DNA from: Bariatricus massiliensis
Lineage (GTDB): Bacteria; Bacillota; Clostridia; Lachnospirales; Lachnospiraceae
Direction: 5' to 3'
NCBI RefSeq assembly: GCF_900086725.1
Contig: NZ_LT574836.1
Coordinates: 328,034 to 392,033 of the forward strand
Length of the DNA: 64,000 nucleotides
Within the stretch, counting starts at the first letter, position 1; the number at the start of each line of letters is the position of its first letter. Position numbers and translations under genes: made by a program. The notes beneath the pieces were generated by a model. The model saw only the letters and a list, made by a program, of their open reading frames with translations. It was not told the DNA's origin and searched no databases. This document shows positions 1 to 6,487 of this stretch, in pieces.

Positions 1-1836
1 GGGGACGAGCCGCAGGCCGCCCCCGCAACCTCGGGCCAAGTTGGCCCGAAGTCCAAGCGGCCTAAAAGCGGGAAATTCAAGCGGGACGAGGAACGCGCCC
101 GCCCATCGGAACGTCTGCGGCAGGACGGGAACCCGGACGAGCCCCACGGCCCGGAACAGGAGGACACGGAGGGCGAGGCTCCCGGCGACAGCGGCCCCAA
201 GACAAAACAGGAGGCCCGGACGGAGAAAGCACAGGCCCGCGCCGACAGGGCCGGGGCCAAGCTGGACACCGCCAAGGAAAAGCTGGCCGCGCAGAAGCCC
301 CCAAAGCCGCCCGGCCCCACAAAAAAGGCGTTCCGTGCGGTGCGGGGCGGAACGTGGATATACGCCCACAACAAAATCCATCAGGTAGAGCATGAGAACG
401 TCGGCACCGAGGGAGCCCACAAGACGGAGCTTTTAGCGGAGGCCGGAGCCCGAAAACTGACGCGATATACAAAACGCCGTATCCGGGAACACCCCGCCCG
501 CGTGGTGGAGAAATGGGAACACAGAACGGTCAGGACAAACGCCGACCTCCACTTTCAGAAGATGGCGCAGGAGCACCCGGAGCTCCAAAGCACCACCGTT
601 TCCCGGTTCCTCCAAAAGCAGAAAATCCGGCGGGACTATCAGAAAAAGGCCCGACAGGCCGCAAAGGAGGGCGCAAAGGCCGCGCAGAAAACAGGCACCG
701 CCATGGAAAAGCTGGGCCGCGCCGTGGGCGGGGCCATCAAGCGACACCCCATAGGGGCGCTTCTCTTGCTATTGCTGTTCGCCATGTTTATGATACTTAA
801 CTCCGCGTTCTCCGCAATCCCCATTCTTAGCAGCGGCATGATGAACGCGGTAGTCGGCACCTCCTACACCTCGGAGGACACCGACCTGTTAGCCGTGGAG
901 GACAGCTATGTGTCGCTGGAAAGCGGGCTTCAAACCCGGATAGACAACATCGAGCGCGACAATCCCGGCTATGACGAATACCGTTACAGCTTAGACGAGA
1001 TCATCCATAACCCCCATGAATTAGCGTCCTACCTGACCGCCCTGTATAAGACCTACACCCCGTCCGAGGTACGGGCGGAATTACAGCGCGTCTTTGAGAA
1101 GCAGTACACGCTGACCCTGACGGAGATTGTGGAGGTGCGCTACCGCACGGAAACCGACACATGGACGGACGAGGACGGAAACAGCCATACGGACACTTAC
1201 GAGGTGGCCTACGATTACTACATTCTGGACGTGGAGCTGACGAACAGGCCCATCACGTCCTTTGCCCCCGGCCTCTTAAACGCGGAACAGCTTGAAATGT
1301 ATCACGTCTATCTGGCGACAGGCGGCAACAAGCCCCTGCTATTTGGCGGCGGTTCCCCGGACGGGACACCCTCCGAGGATTTAAGCGGCGTACAGTTTGA
1401 GGACGGGACGCGCCCCGGCAACCCCGCCGTGATTGAGATTGCAAAGTCACAGGTCGGGAACGTAGGCGGCCAGCCGTTTTGGAGCTGGTACGGGTTTGAC
1501 AGCCGCGTGGCATGGTGCGCCTGTTTCGTGTCGTGGTGCTATGACCGCGCCGGAATGAGCGAACCCCGTTTTGCCTCCTGTTCCACACAGGGTATCCCGT
1601 GGTTTCAGTCGCACGGACAATGGGGCGGCAGGAGCTACCCGGACATTGCGCCGGGGGACGCGATATTCTTTGATTGGGAGGGCGACGGACGCGCCGACCA
1701 TGTAGGGCTTGTCGTTGGTACGGACGGCGAGCGCGTGTATACCGTGGAGGGCAACAGCGGCGACGCCTGCAAAATCAAGAGCTATCCCATCGGCAGTAAC
1801 CTGATTTACGGCTACGGGCTGATGAATTGGAACTGA
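1..1836 (+). CDS. Membrane-anchored CHAP-domain peptidoglycan hydrolase of the conjugation machinery (5' end missing)
   Basis: The frame is open from base 1, so the gene starts before the window; 611 residues are visible. A charged, Lys/Glu/Arg-rich cytoplasmic part (about residues 1-248) is followed by one hydrophobic segment (about 251-277, LLLLLLFAMFMI) and an extracellular part. The last 135 residues are a CHAP/NlpC-like amidase domain with the nucleophile region WCACFVSWC, the histidine in ADHVGLVVG and the EGN motif. In Tn916/Tn1549 elements this protein acts like VirB1, cutting the cell wall so that the transfer channel can assemble. It is the first of a tight gene series leading into DUF4315 and DUF4366. 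One copy of the ICE palindrome lies inside its frame and is translated as TSGQVGPKS near visible residue 11. An internal ATG at 340 would give a shorter ORF, but coding character continues upstream. Confidence 0.88.
   Translation, partial: GDEPQAAPATSGQVGPKSKRPKSGKFKRDEERARPSERLRQDGNPDEPHGPEQEDTEGEAPGDSGPKTKQEARTEKAQARADRAGAKLDTAKEKLAAQKPPKPPGPTKKAFRAVRGGTWIYAHNKIHQVEHENVGTEGAHKTELLAEAGARKLTRYTKRRIREHPARVVEKWEHRTVRTNADLHFQKMAQEHPELQSTTVSRFLQKQKIRRDYQKKARQAAKEGAKAAQKTGTAMEKLGRAVGGAIKRHPIGALLLLLLFAMFMILNSAFSAIPILSSGMMNAVVGTSYTSEDTDLLAVEDSYVSLESGLQTRIDNIERDNPGYDEYRYSLDEIIHNPHELASYLTALYKTYTPSEVRAELQRVFEKQYTLTLTEIVEVRYRTETDTWTDEDGNSHTDTYEVAYDYYILDVELTNRPITSFAPGLLNAEQLEMYHVYLATGGNKPLLFGGGSPDGTPSEDLSGVQFEDGTRPGNPAVIEIAKSQVGNVGGQPFWSWYGFDSRVAWCACFVSWCYDRAGMSEPRFASCSTQGIPWFQSHGQWGGRSYPDIAPGDAIFFDWEGDGRADHVGLVVGTDGERVYTVEGNSGDACKIKSYPIGSNLIYGYGLMNWN
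29..54. repeat. ICE palindrome copy 1 (in-frame, within CHAP gene)
   Basis: Core TCGGGCCAAGTTGGCCCGA at 31-49: 9-base arms around a single G, flanked by cc and agtcc as in the other copies. Here it is inside a coding frame and read as TSGQVGPKS. Confidence 0.95.
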
Positions 1837-1855
1837 AAACAGAAAGGAGTTTTCC

Positions 1856-2119
1856 ATGAACAAAATCGAAAAGATTGATAACGAGCTTGAAAAGGCCCGC
1901 GAAAAGGCCGCCGAGTGGGCGGCCAAGGTGCGGGAGCTGGAACGACAGCGGCAGGAGGAAGAAAACAGCCAGATCGTGCAGGCGGTGCGCTCTTTGAAGC
2001 TCACCCCGGACGCGCTGGCTGCTTTCCTGTCCAACCCCGCAAACCTCGCGGCAACCTCGGGCCAAGTTGGCCCGAAGTCCGCAGACACCCAAAAGGAGGA
2101 ACCTGCTGATGAAGAATAA
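1856..2119 (+). CDS. DUF4315 family ICE protein
   Basis: An 87-residue protein that is mostly a charged coiled coil (IEKIDNELEKAREKAAEWAA and following heptads) with an acidic C-terminal tail. This fits the small DUF4315 family found between the CHAP hydrolase and the DUF4366 protein in Tn1549-like elements. Its function is unknown; the position suggests a structural or regulatory part of the transfer apparatus. The start ATG follows an AAAGGAG site 19 bases after the previous stop. The 3' end overlaps the start of the next gene by 11 bases, implying translational coupling. Residues 67-74 (SGQVGPKS) are encoded by a copy of the palindrome, so part of the tail is repeat-derived. Confidence 0.8.
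   Translation: MNKIEKIDNELEKAREKAAEWAAKVRELERQRQEEENSQIVQAVRSLKLTPDALAAFLSNPANLAATSGQVGPKSADTQKEEPADEE
2055..2080. repeat. ICE palindrome copy 2 (in-frame, DUF4315 tail)
   Basis: Core TCGGGCCAAGTTGGCCCGA at 2057-2075, exact match to copy 1 including the flanks caacc and agtcc. It lies just before the ribosome binding site of the DUF4366 gene and is translated as TSGQVGPKS. Confidence 0.95.
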
Positions 2120-4022
2120 AAGATTTGTCCGGGCGCTGGCCCTCATGCTCTGCCTGTGCTGTGTGTGCGTCCCACTCATGGGAATGACCGCCATTGCGGA
2201 CAGCGGGAACGACCACACGGACTGTATCATTACCTGTGACTGCCTTATCCGCTGTACCGGGGACACGATAAACCCGGACTGCCAATCCTGCCCCACCGAC
2301 CTGTACCACTGTATCGGCAAGGTAATCCCCTGTAACTGTACGGTGAAATGTACGGCGGATACCCCGAATAAGGATTGCCAATCCTGCCGCCATGCAATTT
2401 ACGGGTGTAAGGGAAAGGCCCCGGAGCCCACGCCCGCCCCGGAATGTGCCTGTGACGTGAAATGCACGGACACGGCCAAAAACACCGACTGCCCGGTATG
2501 CGCCGCCAGCATTACAGACTGCAAGGGGACGGAGCCAACACCCCCGCCCGTCTGCGCCTGTGACGTGAAATGTACGGACAGCACCAAAAATGCGGACTGC
2601 CCGGTATGCGCCGCCAATGTTGCGGAGTGCAAAGGCAAGACCCCGGAGCCCGCGCCCGTCTGCAACTGTACGGCAAAATGTGAGGCTGGGGCCGTCAATA
2701 CCGCTTGCCCTATCTGCAAAACCGATTTGACGGCCTGTAAGGGCAAGGCCAGCACCCCCGCGCCCGCCCCGGCTGGGAGCTACGCCATTTCCATTGTGGC
2801 CCCGTCCGGCTGGTACACCAAGAGCGCCAAGGTGGAAATCCGCGTGGCGGACGAAAATGGCACCGGCTGGAAAAAGGTTGAGGCCAGAATTGAGCGGAAC
2901 GGGAGCCCGGAGGATCTGACGGACGCTTTCGCGGGCGGCGGCAAAGTCTATGTGCCTATTTCCGAGAACTGTACCGTTTATGTGACCGTGACGGACAAGG
3001 ACGGCAAAACCACCACCAAGAACCGCTATATCGAATGTTTTGACCGCACGGCCCCCACGGTAAAGACCGGGCTCGGCGGCAAGGTGCTCCGCGTGGAGGC
3101 AAACGACGAGCTTTCCGGCGTAGAGGCCGTTTACATTGACGGCGAGCGTTACACCGATTTAACCAATGGGACGCTGGACGTGCGTTTCCGGGATTTGGGC
3201 GATGATTACGACCAGCTTTCCATTCAGGCGGTGGACTATGCCGGAAACAAGTCTAAGACCGTACAGGTAAAAAACCCGAATTACAAAGCCCCGTCCAGCG
3301 ATAAGAACAAGGACGAGGACAAGACAACGAGCACCCCGGCCCCCACGCCGGAGGCCACAACAAAGCCGACCACCACACCCACGGTACAGCCTGCACAGAC
3401 CCCCTCCACCAACGGGGCCACGGGCGGCACGGTAAAGCCCGTGGCCGGGGCCAGCGGCACCACCACAACCGGGAAAACGGACAGCACCGTGACCGGGGAA
3501 AACGAGGATAATTCCCCGAACCCCTTTACCCCGGACGGCTCCGCCACGGTGGTAGACAACGCCACGGACGGGGACGGCAAGGAGTTTTACACAATCCAGA
3601 CCCCCAACGAAAACGTGTTTTACCTTGTCATTGACAAACAGCGCACCGGGGAAAACGTCTATTTCCTGAACGCCGTCACCGAACAGGATTTGATGGCCCT
3701 TGCGGCAACGGACGCAAAGACCGAAACAACCGAGCCCGAGACAACGCCTGACCCGGAGCCCGAGACAACGCCGGAGCCGGAACCCACACCCGCGCCGGAG
3801 CAGAAACCGGGCGGCGGCAACATGGGGACAATCCTGCTTGTGCTGGCTATCGTGGTGATCGGCGGCGGGGCTGGCTGGTACTTTAAGATTTACCACCCGA
3901 AACACGGTGTCCCGGAGCTTGACGAGGACGAGAGCGAGTTTGAGGACGAGGACGGCGGCGAGCTCCCGCCGTGGGACGAGGACGAGCCACAGACAGAACA
4001 GGAAACGGAGGACGAGGAATGA
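2109..4022 (+). CDS. DUF4366 (CD1107-like) secreted, membrane-anchored surface protein with Cys-rich repeats
   Basis: A 637-residue protein with an N-terminal signal peptide (MKNKRFVRALALMLCLCCVC...), then five tandem Cys-rich units of about 35-45 residues with the pattern C-x-C-x3-C...C-x2-C (residues about 40-220). An Ig-like or Ca-binding-like beta region (about 225-390) follows, then a Thr/Pro/Glu stalk, one C-terminal membrane helix (GTILLVLAIVVIGGG, about 575-595) and a very acidic cytoplasmic tail. Start chosen at ATG 2109, preceded by AAAAGGAGG; an upstream ATG in frame lacks a site. Members of this family sit in the transfer region of CTn/Tn1549 elements and are thought to be cell-surface parts of the conjugation apparatus; the role is inferred. 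The five Cys units are the unusual part: they could bind metal or form disulfides. Confidence 0.85.
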   Translation: MKNKRFVRALALMLCLCCVCVPLMGMTAIADSGNDHTDCIITCDCLIRCTGDTINPDCQSCPTDLYHCIGKVIPCNCTVKCTADTPNKDCQSCRHAIYGCKGKAPEPTPAPECACDVKCTDTAKNTDCPVCAASITDCKGTEPTPPPVCACDVKCTDSTKNADCPVCAANVAECKGKTPEPAPVCNCTAKCEAGAVNTACPICKTDLTACKGKASTPAPAPAGSYAISIVAPSGWYTKSAKVEIRVADENGTGWKKVEARIERNGSPEDLTDAFAGGGKVYVPISENCTVYVTVTDKDGKTTTKNRYIECFDRTAPTVKTGLGGKVLRVEANDELSGVEAVYIDGERYTDLTNGTLDVRFRDLGDDYDQLSIQAVDYAGNKSKTVQVKNPNYKAPSSDKNKDEDKTTSTPAPTPEATTKPTTTPTVQPAQTPSTNGATGGTVKPVAGASGTTTTGKTDSTVTGENEDNSPNPFTPDGSATVVDNATDGDGKEFYTIQTPNENVFYLVIDKQRTGENVYFLNAVTEQDLMALAATDAKTETTEPETTPDPEPETTPEPEPTPAPEQKPGGGNMGTILLVLAIVVIGGGAGWYFKIYHPKHGVPELDEDESEFEDEDGGELPPWDEDEPQTEQETEDEE

Positions 4023-4213
4023 ACTTTACCAACAGCCCCTTTGAACGAATGATGAAAGAAGTCCCCCGTCCCGGCAGGGGCGGCGGGAACCCCTGTGACG
4101 GCTGCCATGACCGCCATATCTGCGGCGGCCAGCCGAGGCGGTGTAAAAAGAAATTCCGCGTCCTGATTGTGGAGCCGCCCCGCACCTCGGGCCAAGTTGG
4201 CCCGAAGTCCTGA
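4019..4213 (+). CDS. Small Cys-rich ICE protein, unknown function
   Basis: 64 residues starting at an ATG that overlaps the DUF4366 stop codon (ATGA). The central region reads CDGCHDRHICGGQPRRC, a compact set of Cys and His that could bind zinc, followed by basic residues. The last nine residues before the stop (TSGQVGPKS) are encoded by palindrome copy 3, so the reading frame ends just after the repeat. The next gene starts in an overlapping TGATG. I do not recognise the family; translational coupling on both sides supports that it is expressed. Confidence 0.6.
   Translation: MNFTNSPFERMMKEVPRPGRGGGNPCDGCHDRHICGGQPRRCKKKFRVLIVEPPRTSGQVGPKS
4185..4210. repeat. ICE palindrome copy 3 (in-frame, 3' end of small Cys-rich gene)
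   Basis: Core TCGGGCCAAGTTGGCCCGA at 4187-4205, followed by agtcc and then the TGATG stop/start overlap. It encodes the C-terminal TSGQVGPKS of the upstream protein. Confidence 0.95.
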
Positions 4214-4590
4214 TGTGCCGGAAGCTGACCCGTGACGAGCGGCGGACAATCCGAAAGCTCGTCACGGGCGGGTGCGCCAACTATGACAGCGAGTACGGTT
4301 GCCTCCCGCTGGACTGTCCCTGCTATATGCTGGACAAGTGCTGGACGGGGGCCTATTGCCGCTACTTCCGGGAGGCGGTTCTACCCCTTGCCCCCATGCT
4401 GGAAAGCGCCATCACCGGGGAGGGGGCCGCCCCGGCCTCCCGGCCCTGTGCCGTGTGCGGGCGGTCCTTTCTCCCCGAGGGGCGGCAGACCTATTGCTCC
4501 GAAACCTGCAAGGTGGAGGGCAACCGCCGAAAGAGCCGGGAACGGGTACGGAAAATGCGGGAGAAAACCGGGGGCGGGCGTTACGATTAG
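4213..4590 (+). CDS. Cysteine-rich VLP-type ICE protein
   Basis: 125 residues with two Cys clusters. The first (residues about 20-45) contains CANYDSEYGCLPLDCPC...CWTGAYCRYF, typical of the Cys_rich_VLP family found in Tn1549-like elements. The second (about 79-98) is a short zinc-finger-like motif, CAVCGRSFLPEGRQTYC...C, with a basic tail that could bind nucleic acid. The start overlaps the upstream stop (TGATG). Function unknown; context ties it to the conjugation/mobilisation operon. The family name is from memory of domain architecture, so treat it as probable. Confidence 0.7.
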   Translation: MCRKLTRDERRTIRKLVTGGCANYDSEYGCLPLDCPCYMLDKCWTGAYCRYFREAVLPLAPMLESAITGEGAAPASRPCAVCGRSFLPEGRQTYCSETCKVEGNRRKSRERVRKMREKTGGGRYD

Positions 4591-4599
4591 GCCCCTGAA

Positions 4600-4679
4600 A
4601 AAGCCCGTGTTTCCGGGCTTTCCAGACCCCGTTTCCCGGCAAAAGGTAATCTTGTATGGCCCCGGCCCTTTTGGCCGGG
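4600..4679 (+). terminator. Two successive GC-rich hairpins after the Cys-rich gene
   Basis: First hairpin AAAGCCCG-tgtttc-CGGGCTTT at 4600-4621. Second CCCGGCC-ctttt-GGCCGGG at 4661-4679. Neither is followed by a good T-tract, so they may act as weak terminators or processing sites before palindrome copy 4 and the next gene. Confidence 0.45.
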
Positions 4680-4698
4680 TAAATCGTAACATGGACAA

Positions 4699-4724
4699 CC
4701 TCGGGCCAAGTTGGCCCGAAGTCC
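4699..4724. repeat. ICE palindrome copy 4 (intergenic)
   Basis: Core TCGGGCCAAGTTGGCCCGA at 4701-4719, with the same caacc and agtcc flanks as copies 1 and 2. It sits immediately upstream of the GAAAGGAGGA ribosome binding site of the 4740 gene. Confidence 0.95.
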
Positions 4725-4739
4725 CGAAAGGAGGATATT

Positions 4740-5330
4740 TTGGAAACGGTACAGGGATATGAAATCAAACAGGCCATTGTCTTTGATAATGACCGGGGCT
4801 TTGCCCTCGGGGAGAACCCAGCGGCCCCCGAGCCCTTTGTGACGTGGCAGTTTACCGAGGAAAACGGACAGCGTGACTATTATTGGGGGAAATACTTTCC
4901 TGATGAACAGGGGGCGCGGGACAGCTTTGCTTTCCGCGTTGAGAACTACCGGGCCGATATGGAAGTATCGGAGAAGCCGGGGACGGAACTTCACAGGCCG
5001 GATTTGTACCACTACTATTCCACACAGCGCCCCGTCGATATTGGCACGTTCCCCAAGCCCAAGGACAACCAGCCCGTAAAGATTTTCAACTACGACAGCC
5101 GTATTTCCATTGAGGGCGAGGACTTCCGGGCGTGGGGCGGGCTTACCTACTTAAAGCCGCTGACCGATAAGCAGATGGACGATTACGAGCTCCGGCCCGC
5201 GCGGGATAACCCTGACCGGGTACGGCCCCGCCCCTCCATCACGGCACAGCTCAAAGAGGGAGCCGCAAGGCCAAAGCCGACGCGGCAGGCCCCGGAGCTC
5301 AAAGACAGGAAGAACCACATGGACAGATAG
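4740..5330 (+). CDS. ICE-conserved protein, unknown function
   Basis: 196 residues beginning at TTG 4740 after a strong AAAGGAGGA site. The N-terminal part (GYEIKQAIVFDNDRGFALGENPAAPEPFVTWQF...) reads as a compact alpha/beta domain; the C-terminal 50 residues are basic and Pro-rich. No catalytic motif is visible. Proteins of this kind precede the DUF4316-like protein and MobC in Tn1549-like elements, which suggests a role in mobilisation, but I cannot assign one. The next gene begins 10 bases after the stop, so they are almost certainly co-transcribed. Confidence 0.75.
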   Translation: METVQGYEIKQAIVFDNDRGFALGENPAAPEPFVTWQFTEENGQRDYYWGKYFPDEQGARDSFAFRVENYRADMEVSEKPGTELHRPDLYHYYSTQRPVDIGTFPKPKDNQPVKIFNYDSRISIEGEDFRAWGGLTYLKPLTDKQMDDYELRPARDNPDRVRPRPSITAQLKEGAARPKPTRQAPELKDRKNHMDR

Positions 5331-5340
5331 GAGGATTTTT

Positions 5341-5526
5341 ATGCACGAAAAGGACAACTACCTAAGAACCGCCGAGCTCTCCACCGAGCAGAACTATAAC
5401 ATGGTTGACGGTATCCCCAATAACACGCCGCCCGCCCTGCCCTCCCCGGAGCAGGAGCGGCCCACGCTTGATAAGGTGAAAGAGCCGCCCCACCGCCGCC
5501 GGAGCCGGGAACGCGAGGAACGATGA
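5341..5526 (+). CDS. DUF4316-like short ICE protein
   Basis: 61 residues with the motif LRTAELSTEQNYNMVDGIPNN that I associate with the DUF4316 family of Tn1549 elements, then a Pro-rich and strongly basic C-terminus (HRRRSREREER). It starts at an ATG after a GGAGG site, 10 bases behind the previous gene, and its stop overlaps the mobC start (ATGA). Function unknown; tight linkage with mobC and the relaxase suggests it helps DNA processing. The family name is a recollection, moderately sure. Confidence 0.7.
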   Translation: MHEKDNYLRTAELSTEQNYNMVDGIPNNTPPALPSPEQERPTLDKVKEPPHRRRSREREER

Positions 5527-5864
5527 ACCGCCGCCGGCGTGACGTACATCTTCATGTGATGGTGACGGCTGACGAGCTGGCACAGATACGGGAGCGCATG
5601 GACGAGGCGGGCATACAGAACGCCGGGGCCTATATGCGGAAAATGGCCCTCAACGGCTATATCCTCCATATCGACCTTGCCCCGGTGCGGGAGTTGGTTT
5701 CCCTCCAGCGGCGGTGCTCCAACAATCTTAATCAGGTTGCCATTCACGCCAACACTTATGGCGTATACCCGGACGAGATCGCAGGGCTCCAGCGCGACTA
5801 TGGGGAGCTCTGGGGCCGGGTGTCTGCGGTGCTGGAACAGCTTGCGGCCATCGTGGAAAAGTGA
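5523..5864 (+). CDS. mobC: MobC-type relaxosome accessory protein
   Basis: 113 residues. A basic N-terminus (MNRRRRDVHLHVMVT) with a ribbon-helix-helix-like start is followed by the MobC signature region (residues about 35-95: AGAYMRKMALNGY...RRCSNNLNQVAIHANTYG). MobC proteins bind oriT and help the relaxase open the strands. Coupled by a 4-base overlap to the upstream DUF4316-like gene. In related elements mobC is directly followed by the relaxase gene; here a terminator, two palindromes and an AT-rich orphan gene lie between them, suggesting an insertion into the mob operon. Confidence 0.88.
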   Translation: MNRRRRDVHLHVMVTADELAQIRERMDEAGIQNAGAYMRKMALNGYILHIDLAPVRELVSLQRRCSNNLNQVAIHANTYGVYPDEIAGLQRDYGELWGRVSAVLEQLAAIVEK

Positions 5865-5903
5865 AAAGGAGGGGCGCGGCTTGTGGCCGTTGCCCCTCCT
5901 TTT
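5864..5903 (+). terminator. Strong intrinsic terminator after mobC
   Basis: A perfect 12-base stem AAAAGGAGGGGC / GCCCCTCCTTTT that overlaps the last base of the mobC stop codon. It separates the mob operon from the AT-rich insert. Confidence 0.8.
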
Positions 5904-5918
5904 CCCATATCCGCAGAC

Positions 5919-5939
5919 TTCGGGCCAAGTTGGCCCGAA
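5919..5939. repeat. ICE palindrome copy 5 (left border of the AT-rich orphan gene)
   Basis: Core TCGGGCCAAGTTGGCCCGA at 5920-5938, with ttcg...cgaa ends. It lies directly after the mobC terminator and two bases before the -35 box of the orphan gene promoter. Confidence 0.95.
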
Positions 5940-5941
5940 GA

Positions 5942-5970
5942 TTGACGGGTGGCGTGAACCATTGTATAAT
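5942..5970 (+). promoter_or_regulatory. Sigma-A-type promoter of the AT-rich orphan gene
   Basis: TTGACG (5942-5947), 17-base spacer, TATAAT (5965-5970). The -35 box abuts palindrome copy 5, so a protein bound to the palindrome would be well placed to touch RNA polymerase. Confidence 0.8.
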
Positions 5971-6033
5971 TGATTAAAAGATTTAGGTCGCCTTTGGCGG
6001 ATAAGGTACATGACACATAAAAGAGGTTTTATC

Positions 6034-6348
6034 ATGGATGAGCTAAAAGTATTGAATGATAACTTTGAAGCAGAAGATAATAGCTTTCTATATTATTTAC
6101 ATGAAGAAAACTATTTTCATAAAACAGCGCTTGCTGAATTGTGTGGCTGTATATCCTCTTTATGCCACATCCATCCACATGATAAAGTGGTTTCTGCTCG
6201 AATTTGCTTTATATATGGACAAGTGCTAAGACATCTCCTTTATCATTTTGATCCTGGCGATTTGAGCCAGATTTCTAACTTGCCTTGTAACTACAATGAA
6301 GAACTTGAAACTCTGGAGCATGTAGTTACAAAATATTTTTCGAGTTGA
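6034..6348 (+). CDS. AT-rich orphan cargo protein between two palindromes
   Basis: 104 residues starting at ATG 6034, behind AGAGG; an upstream in-frame ATG at 6010 lacks a site. Base composition is clearly more AT-rich than the genes on either side. The sequence is acidic and helical (MDELKVLNDNFEAEDNSFLYYLHEE...), with a Cys-containing centre and the stretch RHLLYHFDPGDLSQ; no membrane segment. It vaguely resembles small immunity-type proteins, but I cannot assign a family. It has its own consensus promoter and lies between a terminator and palindrome 5 on the left and palindrome 6 plus a second terminator on the right, so it looks like an independent cargo unit inserted in the mob operon. 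Confidence 0.75.
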   Translation: MDELKVLNDNFEAEDNSFLYYLHEENYFHKTALAELCGCISSLCHIHPHDKVVSARICFIYGQVLRHLLYHFDPGDLSQISNLPCNYNEELETLEHVVTKYFSS

Positions 6349-6391
6349 TTTAGCTGGGCCTTATTGGGATAAGGTATATTAAAATTATCTA

Positions 6392-6416
6392 ACTTCGGGC
6401 CAACTTGGCCCGAAGT
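6392..6416. repeat. ICE palindrome copy 6 (perfect 25-base palindrome)
   Basis: The most symmetric copy: arms ACTTCGGGCCAA / TTGGCCCGAAGT around a central C, with no mismatch. The central base is C instead of G, so this copy is inverted relative to the others. It marks the right border of the AT-rich orphan gene. Confidence 0.95.
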
Positions 6417-6437
6417 ACCACAACTGAAAACGGACGG

Positions 6438-6467
6438 AAAAGGCGACCTTGCACGGGCCGCCTTTTT
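6438..6467 (+). terminator. Intrinsic terminator just upstream of the relaxase
   Basis: Stem AAAAGGC / GCCTTTTT with paired inner bases, ending in a T-run and followed at once by the relaxase ribosome binding site GGAAAGGAGG. It could stop transcription from the orphan gene or act as an attenuator for the relaxase. Confidence 0.6.
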
Positions 6468-6487
6468 GCGCGGAAAGGAGGCCGCCA

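Noticed and set aside
3159..3905. 248-residue minus-strand ORF in the DUF4366 gene
   Set aside because: A shadow ORF caused by high GC; the plus strand has signal peptide, repeats and membrane helix.
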